Shown: positions 48,527 through 57,434 of the stretch, piece after piece
Numbering within the stretch: the stretch's first letter is position 1
Layout of the letters: every line of letters starts with the position of its first letter
From: CAWKEY01 sp963848675
GTDB taxonomy: Bacteria; Pseudomonadota; Gammaproteobacteria; Methylococcales; Methylomonadaceae
DNA length: 64,000 nt
Reading direction: 5' to 3'
Assembly: GCA_963848675.1 (NCBI GenBank)
Contig: CAWKEY010000021.1
Span: forward strand, 62,001 to 126,000
Made by a program: the position numbers and the translations under genes
The notes under the pieces: model-generated
What the model saw: the letters and a program-made list of their open reading frames with translations, nothing else
What the model was told of the DNA's origin: nothing
Databases searched by the model: none

Positions 48527-49867
48527 ATGACAAAAAAATATTTTGGAACCGATGGCATCAGAGGAAAAGTTGGTGTGCCACCCATAACAGCCGATTTTTT
48601 TTTGAAGCTGGGCTGGGCTACCGGCCGGGTCTTCGCAGAAGAGGGGCATGGCCTGGTTCTGGTGGGCAAAGATACCCGCATTTCTGGCTATATGTTTGAA
48701 TCAGCACTGGAAGCCGGTTTGACTGCGGCCGGCGTCGACACGCGCTTGCTTGGCCCTATGCCAACACCGGGAATAGCCTATTTAACCCGGACTTTCAGAG
48801 CACGGGCCGGCATCGTCATCAGCGCCTCCCATAATCCTTATTATGATAACGGCGTTAAATTTTTTTCGGTAGAAGGCATAAAGCTGCCCGATGAAATTGA
48901 AAGAAAAATAGAACATTACATTGACTCACCAATGACCACAGTAGAGTCGTCAAAACTGGGCAAGGCAAAACGTATTGCCGATGCCGCCGGCCGCTACATT
49001 GAATTTTGCAAGGCCAGCGTACCGCCGGGACTTGATTTTAACGGCATGAGAATCGTCATCGATTGCGCTAATGGCGCAACTTACCATATCGCCCCCCATG
49101 TGCTTAGAGAGCTGGGCGCGGAAGTAGTTACTCTAAGCACAGAGCCGGATGGACTCAATATTAATGATGAATGCGGATCAACCAAGCCGGATAAATTGGT
49201 TGAGGCCGTTTTGGCTTATCGGGCCGATCTTGGAATCGCGCTGGATGGTGATGGTGATCGCGTAGTGATGGTTGATCATAAAGGCGAAATCGTTGATGGT
49301 GACGAACTAATTTATATCATCGCCAAAGCCAGGAAGGAATCAGGATTATTAACAGGGCCCGTAATAGGCACCCTAATGACCAACCTGGGTATGGAACATG
49401 GCCTGAAGCGGCTCGGCATCGATCTGTTACGCGCCAAAGTGGGCGATCGTTACGTCATGGAAATGCTAGTTGAGCACAATGGCATTCTAGGCGGCGAAAA
49501 CTCCGGACATATTATTTGCCTGGACAGAACAACAACCGGTGATGGAATTATTTCGGCATTGCAAGTCATGGCTGAAATGCGGCACAGTGGAAAAAATCTG
49601 TTCGAACTGAAATCCGGCATGGAAAAATACCCGCAAGTTCTCATCAACATCAAAGCCAATACAAAAGTGAACCTGGATGACAATGAGACCATACAAAAAG
49701 CAGTAAAGTCTGTTGAGCAAAAACTGGCCGGCAAGGGCCGTGTATTACTCAGGGCGTCCGGAACAGAGCCATTAATCCGCGTAATGGTCGAAGGCGAAAA
49801 TGCAGATCTAGTCAATAAGTACGCGCAACAACTGGCGGACGATGTCAAGAAAGCAATAGGTGCTTGA
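48527..49867 (+). CDS. glmM: Phosphoglucosamine mutase
   Basis: A 446-residue enzyme converting glucosamine-6-phosphate to glucosamine-1-phosphate for peptidoglycan and LPS. The phosphorylated Ser101 lies in ISASHNPYYDNG. The metal loop is DGDGDR, the sugar site GGENSGH and the phosphate-binding loop RASGTEPLIRVM. It has all four domains and normal length. AGGA is upstream of the ATG. It is separated from ftsH by a terminator, so it has its own promoter. Confidence 0.97.
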   Translation: MTKKYFGTDGIRGKVGVPPITADFFLKLGWATGRVFAEEGHGLVLVGKDTRISGYMFESALEAGLTAAGVDTRLLGPMPTPGIAYLTRTFRARAGIVISASHNPYYDNGVKFFSVEGIKLPDEIERKIEHYIDSPMTTVESSKLGKAKRIADAAGRYIEFCKASVPPGLDFNGMRIVIDCANGATYHIAPHVLRELGAEVVTLSTEPDGLNINDECGSTKPDKLVEAVLAYRADLGIALDGDGDRVVMVDHKGEIVDGDELIYIIAKARKESGLLTGPVIGTLMTNLGMEHGLKRLGIDLLRAKVGDRYVMEMLVEHNGILGGENSGHIICLDRTTTGDGIISALQVMAEMRHSGKNLFELKSGMEKYPQVLINIKANTKVNLDDNETIQKAVKSVEQKLAGKGRVLLRASGTEPLIRVMVEGENADLVNKYAQQLADDVKKAIGA

Positions 49868-49923
49868 ACTAAGCGCCTTTAGTCTATATCATAAGCCGTT
49901 TGATTCTATATGAGAGGGTAAAA

Positions 49924-50670
49924 ATGCGTCAGTCTCTGGTTGTAGGAAATTGGAAAATGAATGGCACCCGTGCCAGTTCCGAATCGCTTGCAAAAGCCAT
50001 CATAAACGGCATTGGTTCAGGCAGCGCAGGCATCGCCGTCTGTGTACCGTATGTTTATCTACCTGCTGTGGCCGAACTGGCTAAAAATACCCCGCTGGCA
50101 TTAGGATCGCAAAACGTCGCTGACAAGGAGTCCGGCGCTTATACTGGTGAAATTTCAGCCGCCATGCTCAAGGAACTGGGTTGCAAATATGCACTCGTAG
50201 GCCACTCCGAACGCCGCAGTTATTATGGCGACACCAACGAATCGGTAGCCGCACGCTTTTGCCAGGCACAAACACAAGATATAATCCCTATTCTGTGCGT
50301 AGGCGAAACCCTTGAGCAGCGTGAACAGGATCAAACATTTGCTGTTATCGATGAGCAACTCAGTGCGGTAATCAGTCTTGCCGGAATAGACGCATTTAAA
50401 GCCGCCGTCATTGCCTATGAACCGGTTTGGGCGATAGGCACTGGCAAAACAGCAAGCGATGAACAGGCGCAGGAAGTTCATCAATATATTCGTCAGTACA
50501 TGGCCGCTAAAGACCAGGCCATTGCCGGAAAAGTACAAATTTTATACGGCGGCAGTGTCAAAGCGGACAACGCCCAGGCCTTGTTTGCCATGCCGGATAT
50601 AGACGGCGGTTTAATTGGCGGGGCTTCGCTGGATGCAGACTCCTTTTTAAAGATTTATCATTCGTTTTAG
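49924..50670 (+). CDS. tpiA: Triose-phosphate isomerase
   Basis: A 248-residue (beta/alpha)8 enzyme interconverting dihydroxyacetone phosphate and glyceraldehyde-3-phosphate. Lys11 is in GNWKMNG, the catalytic His in VGHSERR, and the catalytic Glu in AYEPVWAIGTG (about residue 168), with loop 6 following. The phosphate loops YGGSVKADN and GGLIGGASLD are intact. ATG 49924 has GAGAGGG upstream; the TTG at 49900 is not needed. secG follows after 17 bases. Confidence 0.97.
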   Translation: MRQSLVVGNWKMNGTRASSESLAKAIINGIGSGSAGIAVCVPYVYLPAVAELAKNTPLALGSQNVADKESGAYTGEISAAMLKELGCKYALVGHSERRSYYGDTNESVAARFCQAQTQDIIPILCVGETLEQREQDQTFAVIDEQLSAVISLAGIDAFKAAVIAYEPVWAIGTGKTASDEQAQEVHQYIRQYMAAKDQAIAGKVQILYGGSVKADNAQALFAMPDIDGGLIGGASLDADSFLKIYHSF

Positions 50671-50687
50671 AGTAACACAGACTTTTT

Positions 50688-51185
50688 ATGTATCAGGTAA
50701 TAATTGTTGTTCACGTTTTATTGGGTTTGGGCGTTATTGGCTTAGTCTTAATGCAGCAAGGTAAAGGCGCTGACGCCGGCGCTGCTTTTGGCACCGGCTC
50801 GTCCGGCACTGTTTTTGGCGCTCAGGGTGCGGCTTCTTTTTTATCCCGGTCAACAGCAATTCTCGCGACTTTGTTTTTTACAACCAGCCTTGGGCTTGCT
50901 ATCTTAAGCGGCAATCAAGGTGGCAATGTGTATGATTTCATGAGCACGCCAGAAGTTGAGAAAGACACATTAGGCATTCCTGACGTCGATGGCGCTAAAA
51001 GCTTAAACAGCGTCCCCCCAGTACCTGAAACCGTCAAGTCTGAAAGCATGCCAGCTCCTGCATCCAAGCAGGCTACTGAGCAAGCGCCAAGTAAAGTAAC
51101 GGGCCCAGAAGAGAAAAAAGCCGAACCCGCGCCCACAACAATTCAGGAAAAGAAAAATACCGTAAACAATCCGGTAGCAAACTAA
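50688..51185 (+). CDS. secG: Preprotein translocase subunit SecG
   Basis: A 165-residue SecYEG subunit. There are two membrane helices: residues 2-22 and about 53-72. Between them is the conserved LMQQGKGADAGAAFGTGSSGTVFGAQG cytoplasmic loop (given here by its ends, about 22-48). The C-terminal 85 residues are a Pro/Ala/Lys/Thr-rich tail, longer than in E. coli (110 residues in total). It helps SecA-driven export. It is in the usual tpiA-secG-tRNA order. Confidence 0.93.
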   Translation: MYQVIIVVHVLLGLGVIGLVLMQQGKGADAGAAFGTGSSGTVFGAQGAASFLSRSTAILATLFFTTSLGLAILSGNQGGNVYDFMSTPEVEKDTLGIPDVDGAKSLNSVPPVPETVKSESMPAPASKQATEQAPSKVTGPEEKKAEPAPTTIQEKKNTVNNPVAN

Positions 51186-51213
51186 TTAAAACCAACATTT
51201 AATATCGTATATT

Positions 51214-51298
51214 GCCGATGTGGTGAAATTGGTAGACACGCCATCTTGAGGGGGTGGTGACGCAAGTCGTGCCGGTTCAAATCCGGCCATCGGCACCA
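51214..51298 (+). tRNA. leuU: tRNA-Leu (anticodon GAG)
   Basis: 85 bases with encoded CCA. Acceptor GCCGATG / CATCGGC, anticodon stem CCATC / GGTGG with loop TTGAGGG (anticodon GAG), a long variable arm (about TGACGCAAGTCG) and T arm GCCGGTTCAAATCCGGC. It has the same position after secG as E. coli leuU. It ends in ACCA. Confidence 0.95.
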
Positions 51299-51331
51299 AT
51301 TAGAAGCTTCAAGCAGCTTTATGAAGCACAA

Positions 51332-51367
51332 AAACCCGCTAAGTTATAATATTTAGCGGGTTTTTTA
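51332..51367 (+). terminator. Rho-independent terminator after tRNA-Leu
   Basis: AAACCCGCTAA...TTAGCGGGTTTTTT: a 9-base GC-rich stem, about 12-base loop, T-run. It ends the tpiA-secG-tRNA unit. Confidence 0.9.
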
Positions 51368-51557
51368 TTGCTATAAAAAAGATCGCCAAATTGAAGCGAT
51401 CATTTTAACCGGTCATCTCTACTGTCTAAAACAGTTTATAACAGCTTAAACAGCAGTCCAGGCCCCAAAACATGTCAGACAAACTGCTGATAGCAGCCTG
51501 TGCAGTTTGAGCAGCTGATAATTGAGACAGCATATTATTTTTTCCGTTAACAGATTT

Positions 51558-52127
51558 ATGAAGTTTCATACCCTCCTTTATGTGGTTACCACGGCCTTGG
51601 GCGCCGCATCTGCTAATGCCGACGTCTATAAATGTGGCAATGGTGCCAAGGCTGTTTATCAACAGCACCCTTGTGAGAACGCCCCCAATAAACCCCCACT
51701 GAAGATTAAGGATATCAGTAAAGAAAGGCAACTGGAGGCTCAGAAACAGACTAACACGTATTTGGCAGAAGAAGAGCAACGCCGAAAGACGGAGCAGGCC
51801 GAGCGAGACAAGGAAAGAGCTCTGCAAATTGAGGAAGCTAAAGCCAAAGAACTCAGCAGACAAACCAATGCCATCAGGGAACAGACAGAGGCGCTAAGAA
51901 ACGCCCCTGCTCCAAATACCTATACATCTCCCTATATGCCATTTTACCGGTATCCGTATGATCAACGCGATATTCCTCGGCGGCGACATGAGGACTGGAG
52001 TGGGCAGGAACATAGCCGCCCGCATGAACAAGGCGATGGGCGCGAACAACCCAATAGGAATGAACAATGGTGGATGAACCCAAAACACGACATGAATGAT
52101 CAGTGGTGGATAAAAAAACGCAGATAG
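51558..52127 (+). CDS. DUF4124-like exported protein with charged coiled coil
   Basis: A 189-residue exported protein. The signal peptide is residues 1-20 or so (MKFHTLLYVVTTALGAASAN, cut near ANA). The short N-terminal domain DVYKCGNGAKAVYQQHPCEN has the two Cys and the 'Y-K-C...V-Y-x-x-x-P-C' pattern of DUF4124. A long helical charged region (about 55-120, rich in Glu, Gln, Lys and Arg) and an aromatic/His/Arg-rich tail ending KKRR follow. Its role is unknown; DUF4124 proteins are periplasmic. The start is set by the signal peptide; the Shine-Dalgarno sequence is weak. Confidence 0.7.
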   Translation: MKFHTLLYVVTTALGAASANADVYKCGNGAKAVYQQHPCENAPNKPPLKIKDISKERQLEAQKQTNTYLAEEEQRRKTEQAERDKERALQIEEAKAKELSRQTNAIREQTEALRNAPAPNTYTSPYMPFYRYPYDQRDIPRRRHEDWSGQEHSRPHEQGDGREQPNRNEQWWMNPKHDMNDQWWIKKRR

Positions 52128-52424
52128 CGCTGCCCCAACGTGCTTAAGTGATAATCCTGGATTTGGAATCTCACGGATTTTGTTGACTCTGCTATCCATT
52201 GCAAGCCCCAGAGAGGTTCCAGCTACCACTTTTCATAGCAGCACAGCGGAAAAATCCTGATGATAATCGACTTTGCTGGACTAAAAAAAACATCTCGCAA
52301 TACCAAGTCTACACGCAGAATGAAGCTGTACTGCCAGAAACGTGGCGAAAGCGCGCTATAAACTTATTTATCAAGACCCTTTTCTGAACTATCCATGTAA
52401 AATGCCTGCCCTCATGGAGTCACA

Positions 52425-53534
52425 ATGAATCATACCCCCTACCCTATCAGTCCCTATCACGCCGAATTACCGGCCAGCGATCTGCGGCAAATGATCAGAC
52501 TGGTGAAAGCGCTGTACAAACTCAGCCAGAACAGTGCCTATCAATATCTGATTGCCAATAAGCTACCGGCAACGGCGCGGCTGAATCCAGGTCATCACGC
52601 CGTCATGATGGGATATGATTTTCATCTCAGCGCATCCGGCCCGCGTTTAATTGAAGTCAATACCAATGCCGGCGGCGCCTGGTTTGCCTGTTTATGTTAT
52701 CAGGCCGATGCCACGGCATTCCCTGCCCGATTCGGCAGCAAACTGCTGAATACCTTTCTCCATGACTATGCGCTTTTTTGCAAACAACCAGATGCCCGGC
52801 CAAAACGTATTGCCATTGTGGACGAACATCCGCAACAACAGTTTCTTTATACAGAAATGCGAATTTTCGCCGCCCTGTTTCAGCAAGCCGGTATTGATGT
52901 TGTGATTGCGGCACCTGAAGAAATCACCGCCGGAAGCAGCGGGCTTTCCATTCACGGTCAGCCTATCGATATGATTTATAACCGGCATTGTGACTTTTAC
53001 CTTGAAACACCGGCCATGCGGGTTATCCAGCAAGCCTGGCTGAACGCTCAGGTTTGCCTAAGTCCAAATCCTCATACCTATGGCTTGCTGGCCGATAAGC
53101 AGCGCATGATTCTGTGGTCCGATCCCGCTGTACTCACTGCCTTAGGCTTAAGCGCGCAGGAAAAAAATCTTTTTGCCCAGACCATACCGCAAACGCGGCT
53201 GCTGGGTTCGCTGTCACCTGAAGAAGGCTGGCGCACGCGCAAGAAATGGGTATTTAAACCCGATACCGGCTACGCCAGCCGGGGCGTTTATGTCGGTGCC
53301 AAACTCACCAAAACAAAATTTGCCGAATTCAATCCGCATACCACATTAATACAGCAATACATTCCTGCTTCAATAACCCCAATCAGCGCGACTGGTACTT
53401 ATAAAACAGATTATCGGCTGCTCGCCTATCAAAACCACAGTCTCGGACTATCGGCACGCCTCTATCAGGGACAGGTGACCAACCTGCGCACCGAAAACGG
53501 CGGTTTTGCAAAAGTATCCCTGACTAAAAGCTAA
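52425..53534 (+). CDS. ATP-grasp-like protein of unknown function
   Basis: A 369-residue cytosolic protein. Two segments look like an ATP-grasp fold: LIEVNTNAGGAWF (about 75-87, an E-V-N-T-N catalytic-type loop) and KWVFKPDTGYASRGVYVGAKL (about 277-297, Lys and Gly-rich flexible loop), then TLIQQYIPA (hinge) and DYRLLAYQNH. The order, E-V-N before the Lys loop, would be a circular permutation of the usual ATP-grasp layout. Nothing in the neighbourhood suggests the substrate: it lies between a DUF4124 gene and convergent rlpA. Glutathione- or peptide-ligase-like chemistry is possible but unproven. Confidence 0.6.
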   Translation: MNHTPYPISPYHAELPASDLRQMIRLVKALYKLSQNSAYQYLIANKLPATARLNPGHHAVMMGYDFHLSASGPRLIEVNTNAGGAWFACLCYQADATAFPARFGSKLLNTFLHDYALFCKQPDARPKRIAIVDEHPQQQFLYTEMRIFAALFQQAGIDVVIAAPEEITAGSSGLSIHGQPIDMIYNRHCDFYLETPAMRVIQQAWLNAQVCLSPNPHTYGLLADKQRMILWSDPAVLTALGLSAQEKNLFAQTIPQTRLLGSLSPEEGWRTRKKWVFKPDTGYASRGVYVGAKLTKTKFAEFNPHTTLIQQYIPASITPISATGTYKTDYRLLAYQNHSLGLSARLYQGQVTNLRTENGGFAKVSLTKS

Positions 53535-53538
53535 ACCA

Positions 53539-54066
53539 TTAATCAGCGCTGGACATATCTTCCAAATACTCCACTTCAACTTTAGACAGACCGCGGATGC
53601 CCAGCCTTTTTGCAGCGCCGTGGGACAGATCAATCAGCCTGCCTTTCTTGAATGGGCCGCGATCATTTACCACGACATCAATATGGCGGCCATTATGCAA
53701 ATTGGTTACCCGCACTTTTGTCGGTAACGGCAGCGTTTTGTGTGCGGCCGATAAACCTTGCGGATTAAAACGGGTGCCCATGGCCGTACGATTACCGGAT
53801 TCGGAACCATACCAGGAAGCCATACCCTGCTCCCGGTAGCCAACAGCCGATGTTAATGGGTAATAGGTTTTTCCTTTAACCTTATAAGGTCTGTTATAAG
53901 CCGCTTTATGCCGGTACGTCTGCGGTTTCGACTCAAAAGAAGGCAATACCCGCACTGGCGGATCAGAAGCACACCCGCTCATCAGGCTGACAAACAGCAT
54001 CATCCCAAGGCGCCTAGGCTGCAATACTGTATTTCGATAGACTTTCAGCAACAATGAGTCATTCAT
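53539..54066 (-). CDS. rlpA: Septal ring lytic transglycosylase RlpA family protein (short form)
   Basis: A 175-residue lipoprotein with lipobox LMSGC (Cys32 from the first Met). The double-psi beta-barrel domain is complete: GMASWYGSESGNRTAMGTRF, then SAAHKTLPLPTKVRVTNLHN and VVVNDRGPFKKGRLIDLSHGAA, with the active Asp in NDRGPF. It cleaves naked glycan strands. The SPOR domain of long RlpA is missing, so septal targeting by that route is unlikely. ATG 54003 is an alternative, shorter start. It is convergent with the ATP-grasp-like gene, 4 bases apart. Confidence 0.88.
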   Translation of the reverse strand: MNDSLLLKVYRNTVLQPRRLGMMLFVSLMSGCASDPPVRVLPSFESKPQTYRHKAAYNRPYKVKGKTYYPLTSAVGYREQGMASWYGSESGNRTAMGTRFNPQGLSAAHKTLPLPTKVRVTNLHNGRHIDVVVNDRGPFKKGRLIDLSHGAAKRLGIRGLSKVEVEYLEDMSSAD

Positions 54067-54118
54067 AAAGCGTTCGCTTTGTGGCTAAGATACAAGCATA
54101 AAGAATATGAATTTAACT

Positions 54119-54174
54119 GTAGGAGCGACGCCCTCGTCGCGATTAAGGGCCTCAGATCGCGACGAAGGCGCCTG
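54119..54174. repeat. REP-like palindrome
   Basis: GACGCCCTCGTCGCGAT is followed by ATCGCGACGAAGGCGCC in inverted form, with a short spacer. It is a typical extragenic palindrome between rlpA and galU; no coding role. Confidence 0.6.
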
Positions 54175-54179
54175 GCTAT

Positions 54180-55067
54180 CTACATTTTTTGCTTTTGTAC
54201 CAGGTCTTTCAGATAAGCTGAAAAGCCATCCTTTAGATCTTTGTGCATCAGGCCATATTCCACGTTAGCAATTAAAAAACCCAATTTGGCGCCGCAATCA
54301 AAACGCCTGCCTTCAAACTCATAGGCCAGCACCTGCTCATCCGCCAATAAATCAGCAATCGCATCGGTTAATTGAATTTCACCGCCCGCGCCCCGGCCTG
54401 TATTCTTGATTTTGTCGAAAATGGCCGGCGTTAAAATATAGCGCCCGACCACTGCCAGATTTGACGGTGCCACTTCGGGCTTAGGTTTTTCAACAATCAG
54501 CTCGACCACCCCGGATGGGCCTGAAAACTCAGCCGTTTTCACGATGCCGTAACTGCCTGTTTCTGAAGGATGAACCCTTTCAACACCCACAATAGAAGAC
54601 TGTTTTTCCTCATAAAGACGAACCATCTGCGCCATACAGCCGCGGTTGCCATCCTCAATCAAATCATCCGGCAAGATCACTGCAAACGGCTCATCGCCGA
54701 TCACAGGCCGGGCGCAATAAACGGCATGACCCAAGCCCAAAGCCTCAGACTGACGGATAAAAACACACGACACATGCGCCGGCAAAAGCTCTTGAAGCAT
54801 CTTCAAGGCGTCATTCTTACCTCTGGCTTCCAGCTCTTTCTCAAGCTCATAGGCTTTGTCAAAATGATCCATTATGACGTTTTTGGTGCGGCCGGTAATG
54901 AAAATCAGGGTATCGATGCCGGCGGCAACGGCTTCTTCAACGGCGTATTGCATCAAGGGCTTATCAACGATAGGCAACATTTCTTTGGCAGTGACCTTGG
55001 TTGCAGGCAAAAACCGTGTACCTAATCCGGCCACGGGAAACACTGCTTTGGTTATCTTCTTATTCAT
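54180..55067 (-). CDS. galU: UTP-glucose-1-phosphate uridylyltransferase
   Basis: A 295-residue enzyme making UDP-glucose. The nucleotide loop AGLGTRFLPATKVTAKEMLP is at about 13-32. PLMQYAVEEAVAAGID, LGLGHAVYCARP and the sugar site segment VEKPKPEVAPSNLAVVGRYI follow; the last is the GalU signature. Its length equals the family's. UDP-glucose feeds LPS, exopolysaccharide and, in some bacteria, sucrose or glycogen. It is alone, between a repeat and the ABC transporter operon end. Confidence 0.95.
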   Translation of the reverse strand: MNKKITKAVFPVAGLGTRFLPATKVTAKEMLPIVDKPLMQYAVEEAVAAGIDTLIFITGRTKNVIMDHFDKAYELEKELEARGKNDALKMLQELLPAHVSCVFIRQSEALGLGHAVYCARPVIGDEPFAVILPDDLIEDGNRGCMAQMVRLYEEKQSSIVGVERVHPSETGSYGIVKTAEFSGPSGVVELIVEKPKPEVAPSNLAVVGRYILTPAIFDKIKNTGRGAGGEIQLTDAIADLLADEQVLAYEFEGRRFDCGAKLGFLIANVEYGLMHKDLKDGFSAYLKDLVQKQKM

Positions 55068-55140
55068 GAAACTTTTTCCTTAATAACTGATAAAACGGGG
55101 AATGGTTAAAAAACTGTAAATTTATTTTAACACTTCTGGA

Positions 55141-56760
55141 TTAAGCGGGGTTTTCAAACTTTCTTTGCAACACAGGCACTGCCGATAACAGTTTTTTGGT
55201 ATAAGCTTGCTGCGGCCGGCTCAGCACTTGCGCCACCGGGCCCTGCTCAATAATTTTGCCCTGATACATCACCGCAACCTCGTCGGCGACTTCTGCAACC
55301 ACGGCAATATCATGAGTGATGAACAGATAGCTCACGCCTTTTTCCTGCTGCAAGGTTTTCAGCAATTGAATGATCTGCGCCTGCACCGAAACATCCAGCG
55401 CACTGGTCGGCTCATCGCAGACGATCAGCTTGGGATCAACGGCCAGGGCGCGCGCGATACAAATGCGTTGCCGCTGCCCGCCGGAAAATTCATGCGGGTA
55501 ACGCAGCGCTGAATCCTCCGGCAAACCGACTTGCTGCAATAGCTGCGCAACGCGCGCCTTGCGCGCCGAGACACTAACCTCCGGATGCAAAGCGCCAATG
55601 CCTTCTGCGACAATACCCCCAACCAGCATGCGCGGGTTCATCGAGGAAAACGGATCTTGAAATACAATCTGAATATGCGCGCGTTGCAGGCGTAATGCCT
55701 CGCCACTTAAGCCGCTCAACTCGATGCTATTGATGCTGACTTGTCCGCCAGTGGCCGGAATCAGATTTAACAGGCTCTTGCCCAAAGTGGTCTTGCCGCA
55801 ACCGGATTCGCCGACCAAGGCCAGGGTTTTGCCCTGCTGAATATCAAAACTTACGCCATCAACGGCTCTGACATAATCAACCACACGCTTGAAAACGCCC
55901 TTGCGGATGGGGTAGTGACAGGAGAAATCGCGCACTTCTAATAAAGGCGGCTTTTGTTCCGTGCATTGAGTTAAACAGCTCTGCATCGACGGCAAGGCCG
56001 CCAGTAACTTTTGGGTATAAGGATGTTTGGGTTGAGTGAAGAACTCCGCAGTGAAACCTGTTTCAACAATTTTACCCTGCTGCATCACCGCAACACGGTC
56101 TGCCAGAGTAGATACTAGCGCCAAGTCATGGCTAATCAGCCACAAGGCCATGCCGGTTTGTTGCTGGATGGTTTTCAGCAACGCCAATATTTGCGCCTGA
56201 ATGGTCACATCCAGAGAGGTCGTCGGCTCATCGGCAATCAGTAAATCCGGCTTCCCCGCCAAAGCGATGGCAATCATGACCCGCTGCCGCTGACCGCCGG
56301 ACAATTGATGTGGATAGTCTTTCACTCGCTTTGCAGGTTCTGGTATCTCCACCTGCTGCAGTAATTCCAGCACGCGCAGTTTGAGCGCCTGTTGGGGCAA
56401 GCCAAAATGAAGTTTGACGACTTCTTCAATTTGGCTGCCGATGGTCATGACCGGATTCAGCGACGACATCGGATCCTGAAAAATCAGACCTATGCGCCGG
56501 CCGCGGATTTTACACAGCTCAAATTCAGACCGGTGTAATAAATTATCCCCTTGCAGGCTGATTTCCCCGGCCTGAAGCTGGGCATTATTGGGCAACAATC
56601 TCAACACCGACAGAGCCGTTATCGACTTGCCGGAACCGGATTCGCCGACCAAAGCAAAAGTTTCGCCGGGGTAAATTTCGAAACTGATGTCATCAACTAC
56701 CTTATTGCGTTGATTGAAGGTGACAGTGAGATGCTCTACTGTCAGTAAAGAATTATCCAT
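55141..56760 (-). CDS. yejF: Oligopeptide-type ABC transporter, double ATP-binding protein (YejF-like)
   Basis: A 539-residue protein with two ABC cassettes in tandem, energising YejB/YejE uptake of peptides (the microcin C route in E. coli). Cassette 1: Walker A GESGSGKS (about 45), signature LSGGQRQRV, Walker B LLIADEPT. Cassette 2: Walker A GESGCGKT (about 328), signature FSGGQRQRI, Walker B LIVCDEPT. Both have H-loops (SHD and THD). The start is ATG 56760 or ATG 56790; the latter overlaps the TOPRIM gene stop. It is the last gene of the operon, separated from yejE by a two-gene insert. Confidence 0.93.
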   Translation of the reverse strand: MDNSLLTVEHLTVTFNQRNKVVDDISFEIYPGETFALVGESGSGKSITALSVLRLLPNNAQLQAGEISLQGDNLLHRSEFELCKIRGRRIGLIFQDPMSSLNPVMTIGSQIEEVVKLHFGLPQQALKLRVLELLQQVEIPEPAKRVKDYPHQLSGGQRQRVMIAIALAGKPDLLIADEPTTSLDVTIQAQILALLKTIQQQTGMALWLISHDLALVSTLADRVAVMQQGKIVETGFTAEFFTQPKHPYTQKLLAALPSMQSCLTQCTEQKPPLLEVRDFSCHYPIRKGVFKRVVDYVRAVDGVSFDIQQGKTLALVGESGCGKTTLGKSLLNLIPATGGQVSINSIELSGLSGEALRLQRAHIQIVFQDPFSSMNPRMLVGGIVAEGIGALHPEVSVSARKARVAQLLQQVGLPEDSALRYPHEFSGGQRQRICIARALAVDPKLIVCDEPTSALDVSVQAQIIQLLKTLQQEKGVSYLFITHDIAVVAEVADEVAVMYQGKIIEQGPVAQVLSRPQQAYTKKLLSAVPVLQRKFENPA

Positions 56761-56782
56761 TTTTTTGTCAGATTGTGGCTTA

Positions 56783-57430
56783 TCAAACATTTGTCGCCAA
56801 TTCTCTAAGTTTTCTCAAAAAGTAGTTAAAGCTTGGCGATGTGTTGTTATCCAAATTCATATGAGGTGTAATGTTCTCAGCCCATGTGGATTTCTCAGCA
56901 CCTACAACATGCCATCCCAAACTTGAAAGTTGTTGCGAACCACCTTTGTAAACAGCATCAGCAAGCCGCTCCCATGTGCCGCAAATTGCATCGCTTACAT
57001 AAGCATTCAGCACGAACTCTTTGGCTTTTGGGTAGGCTTGCTTTATTGCTGGAATATCCCCAAGAAACCAGGCTTCACCTTCTTCGATCGCGATACAAAA
57101 ACGGGTTTCCGGGCGTGGATTGCAGGTGCTCAACAACTCAATGAGCTCATTTCGAAAACTTTTCAGGCATTTTCCGTCGAGATCGCAAACTACAATAACT
57201 GCAGATGGATATCCCTGCCTTGATTTTCCATATCCGGCTAGTAATCTGGGCAAGTTAGCCAATAAGATACGCTTGCTTGCATCCACGCTAGAGTTCATCT
57301 TTGCAGGAATTCGACCGACGCCTTTGTAGGATTTAACATCGAAACTGTGATTATCGCCAATGACTTTGGGTACCAGAATGTCCAGCGCAACTTTACCGGA
57401 CAGGTCTTCCACGAGGATATCGAAGTGCAT
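56783..57430 (-). CDS. TOPRIM-type protein, DUF4276/AbiL-second-gene-like, probable nuclease effector
   Basis: A 215-residue soluble protein with TOPRIM-like layout: Glu8 in the first strand (DILVEDLSGKVAL), Asp83-x-Asp85 in VVCDLDGK, and the IEEGEAWFLGD acidic cluster at about 115-124 typical of DUF4276. These acidic residues fit a metal-binding nuclease or ligase site. Start ATG 57430 (AAGGTG upstream) is 4 bases after the ATPase stop; ATG 57445 would overlap it by 11 bases. The stop overlaps an in-frame start of yejF. Partner ATPase plus TOPRIM gene recalls AbiL and PARIS defence systems; the homology is inferred from motifs and gene pairing alone. Confidence 0.65.
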   Translation of the reverse strand: MHFDILVEDLSGKVALDILVPKVIGDNHSFDVKSYKGVGRIPAKMNSSVDASKRILLANLPRLLAGYGKSRQGYPSAVIVVCDLDGKCLKSFRNELIELLSTCNPRPETRFCIAIEEGEAWFLGDIPAIKQAYPKAKEFVLNAYVSDAICGTWERLADAVYKGGSQQLSSLGWHVVGAEKSTWAENITPHMNLDNNTSPSFNYFLRKLRELATNV

Positions 57431-57434
57431 GGTT

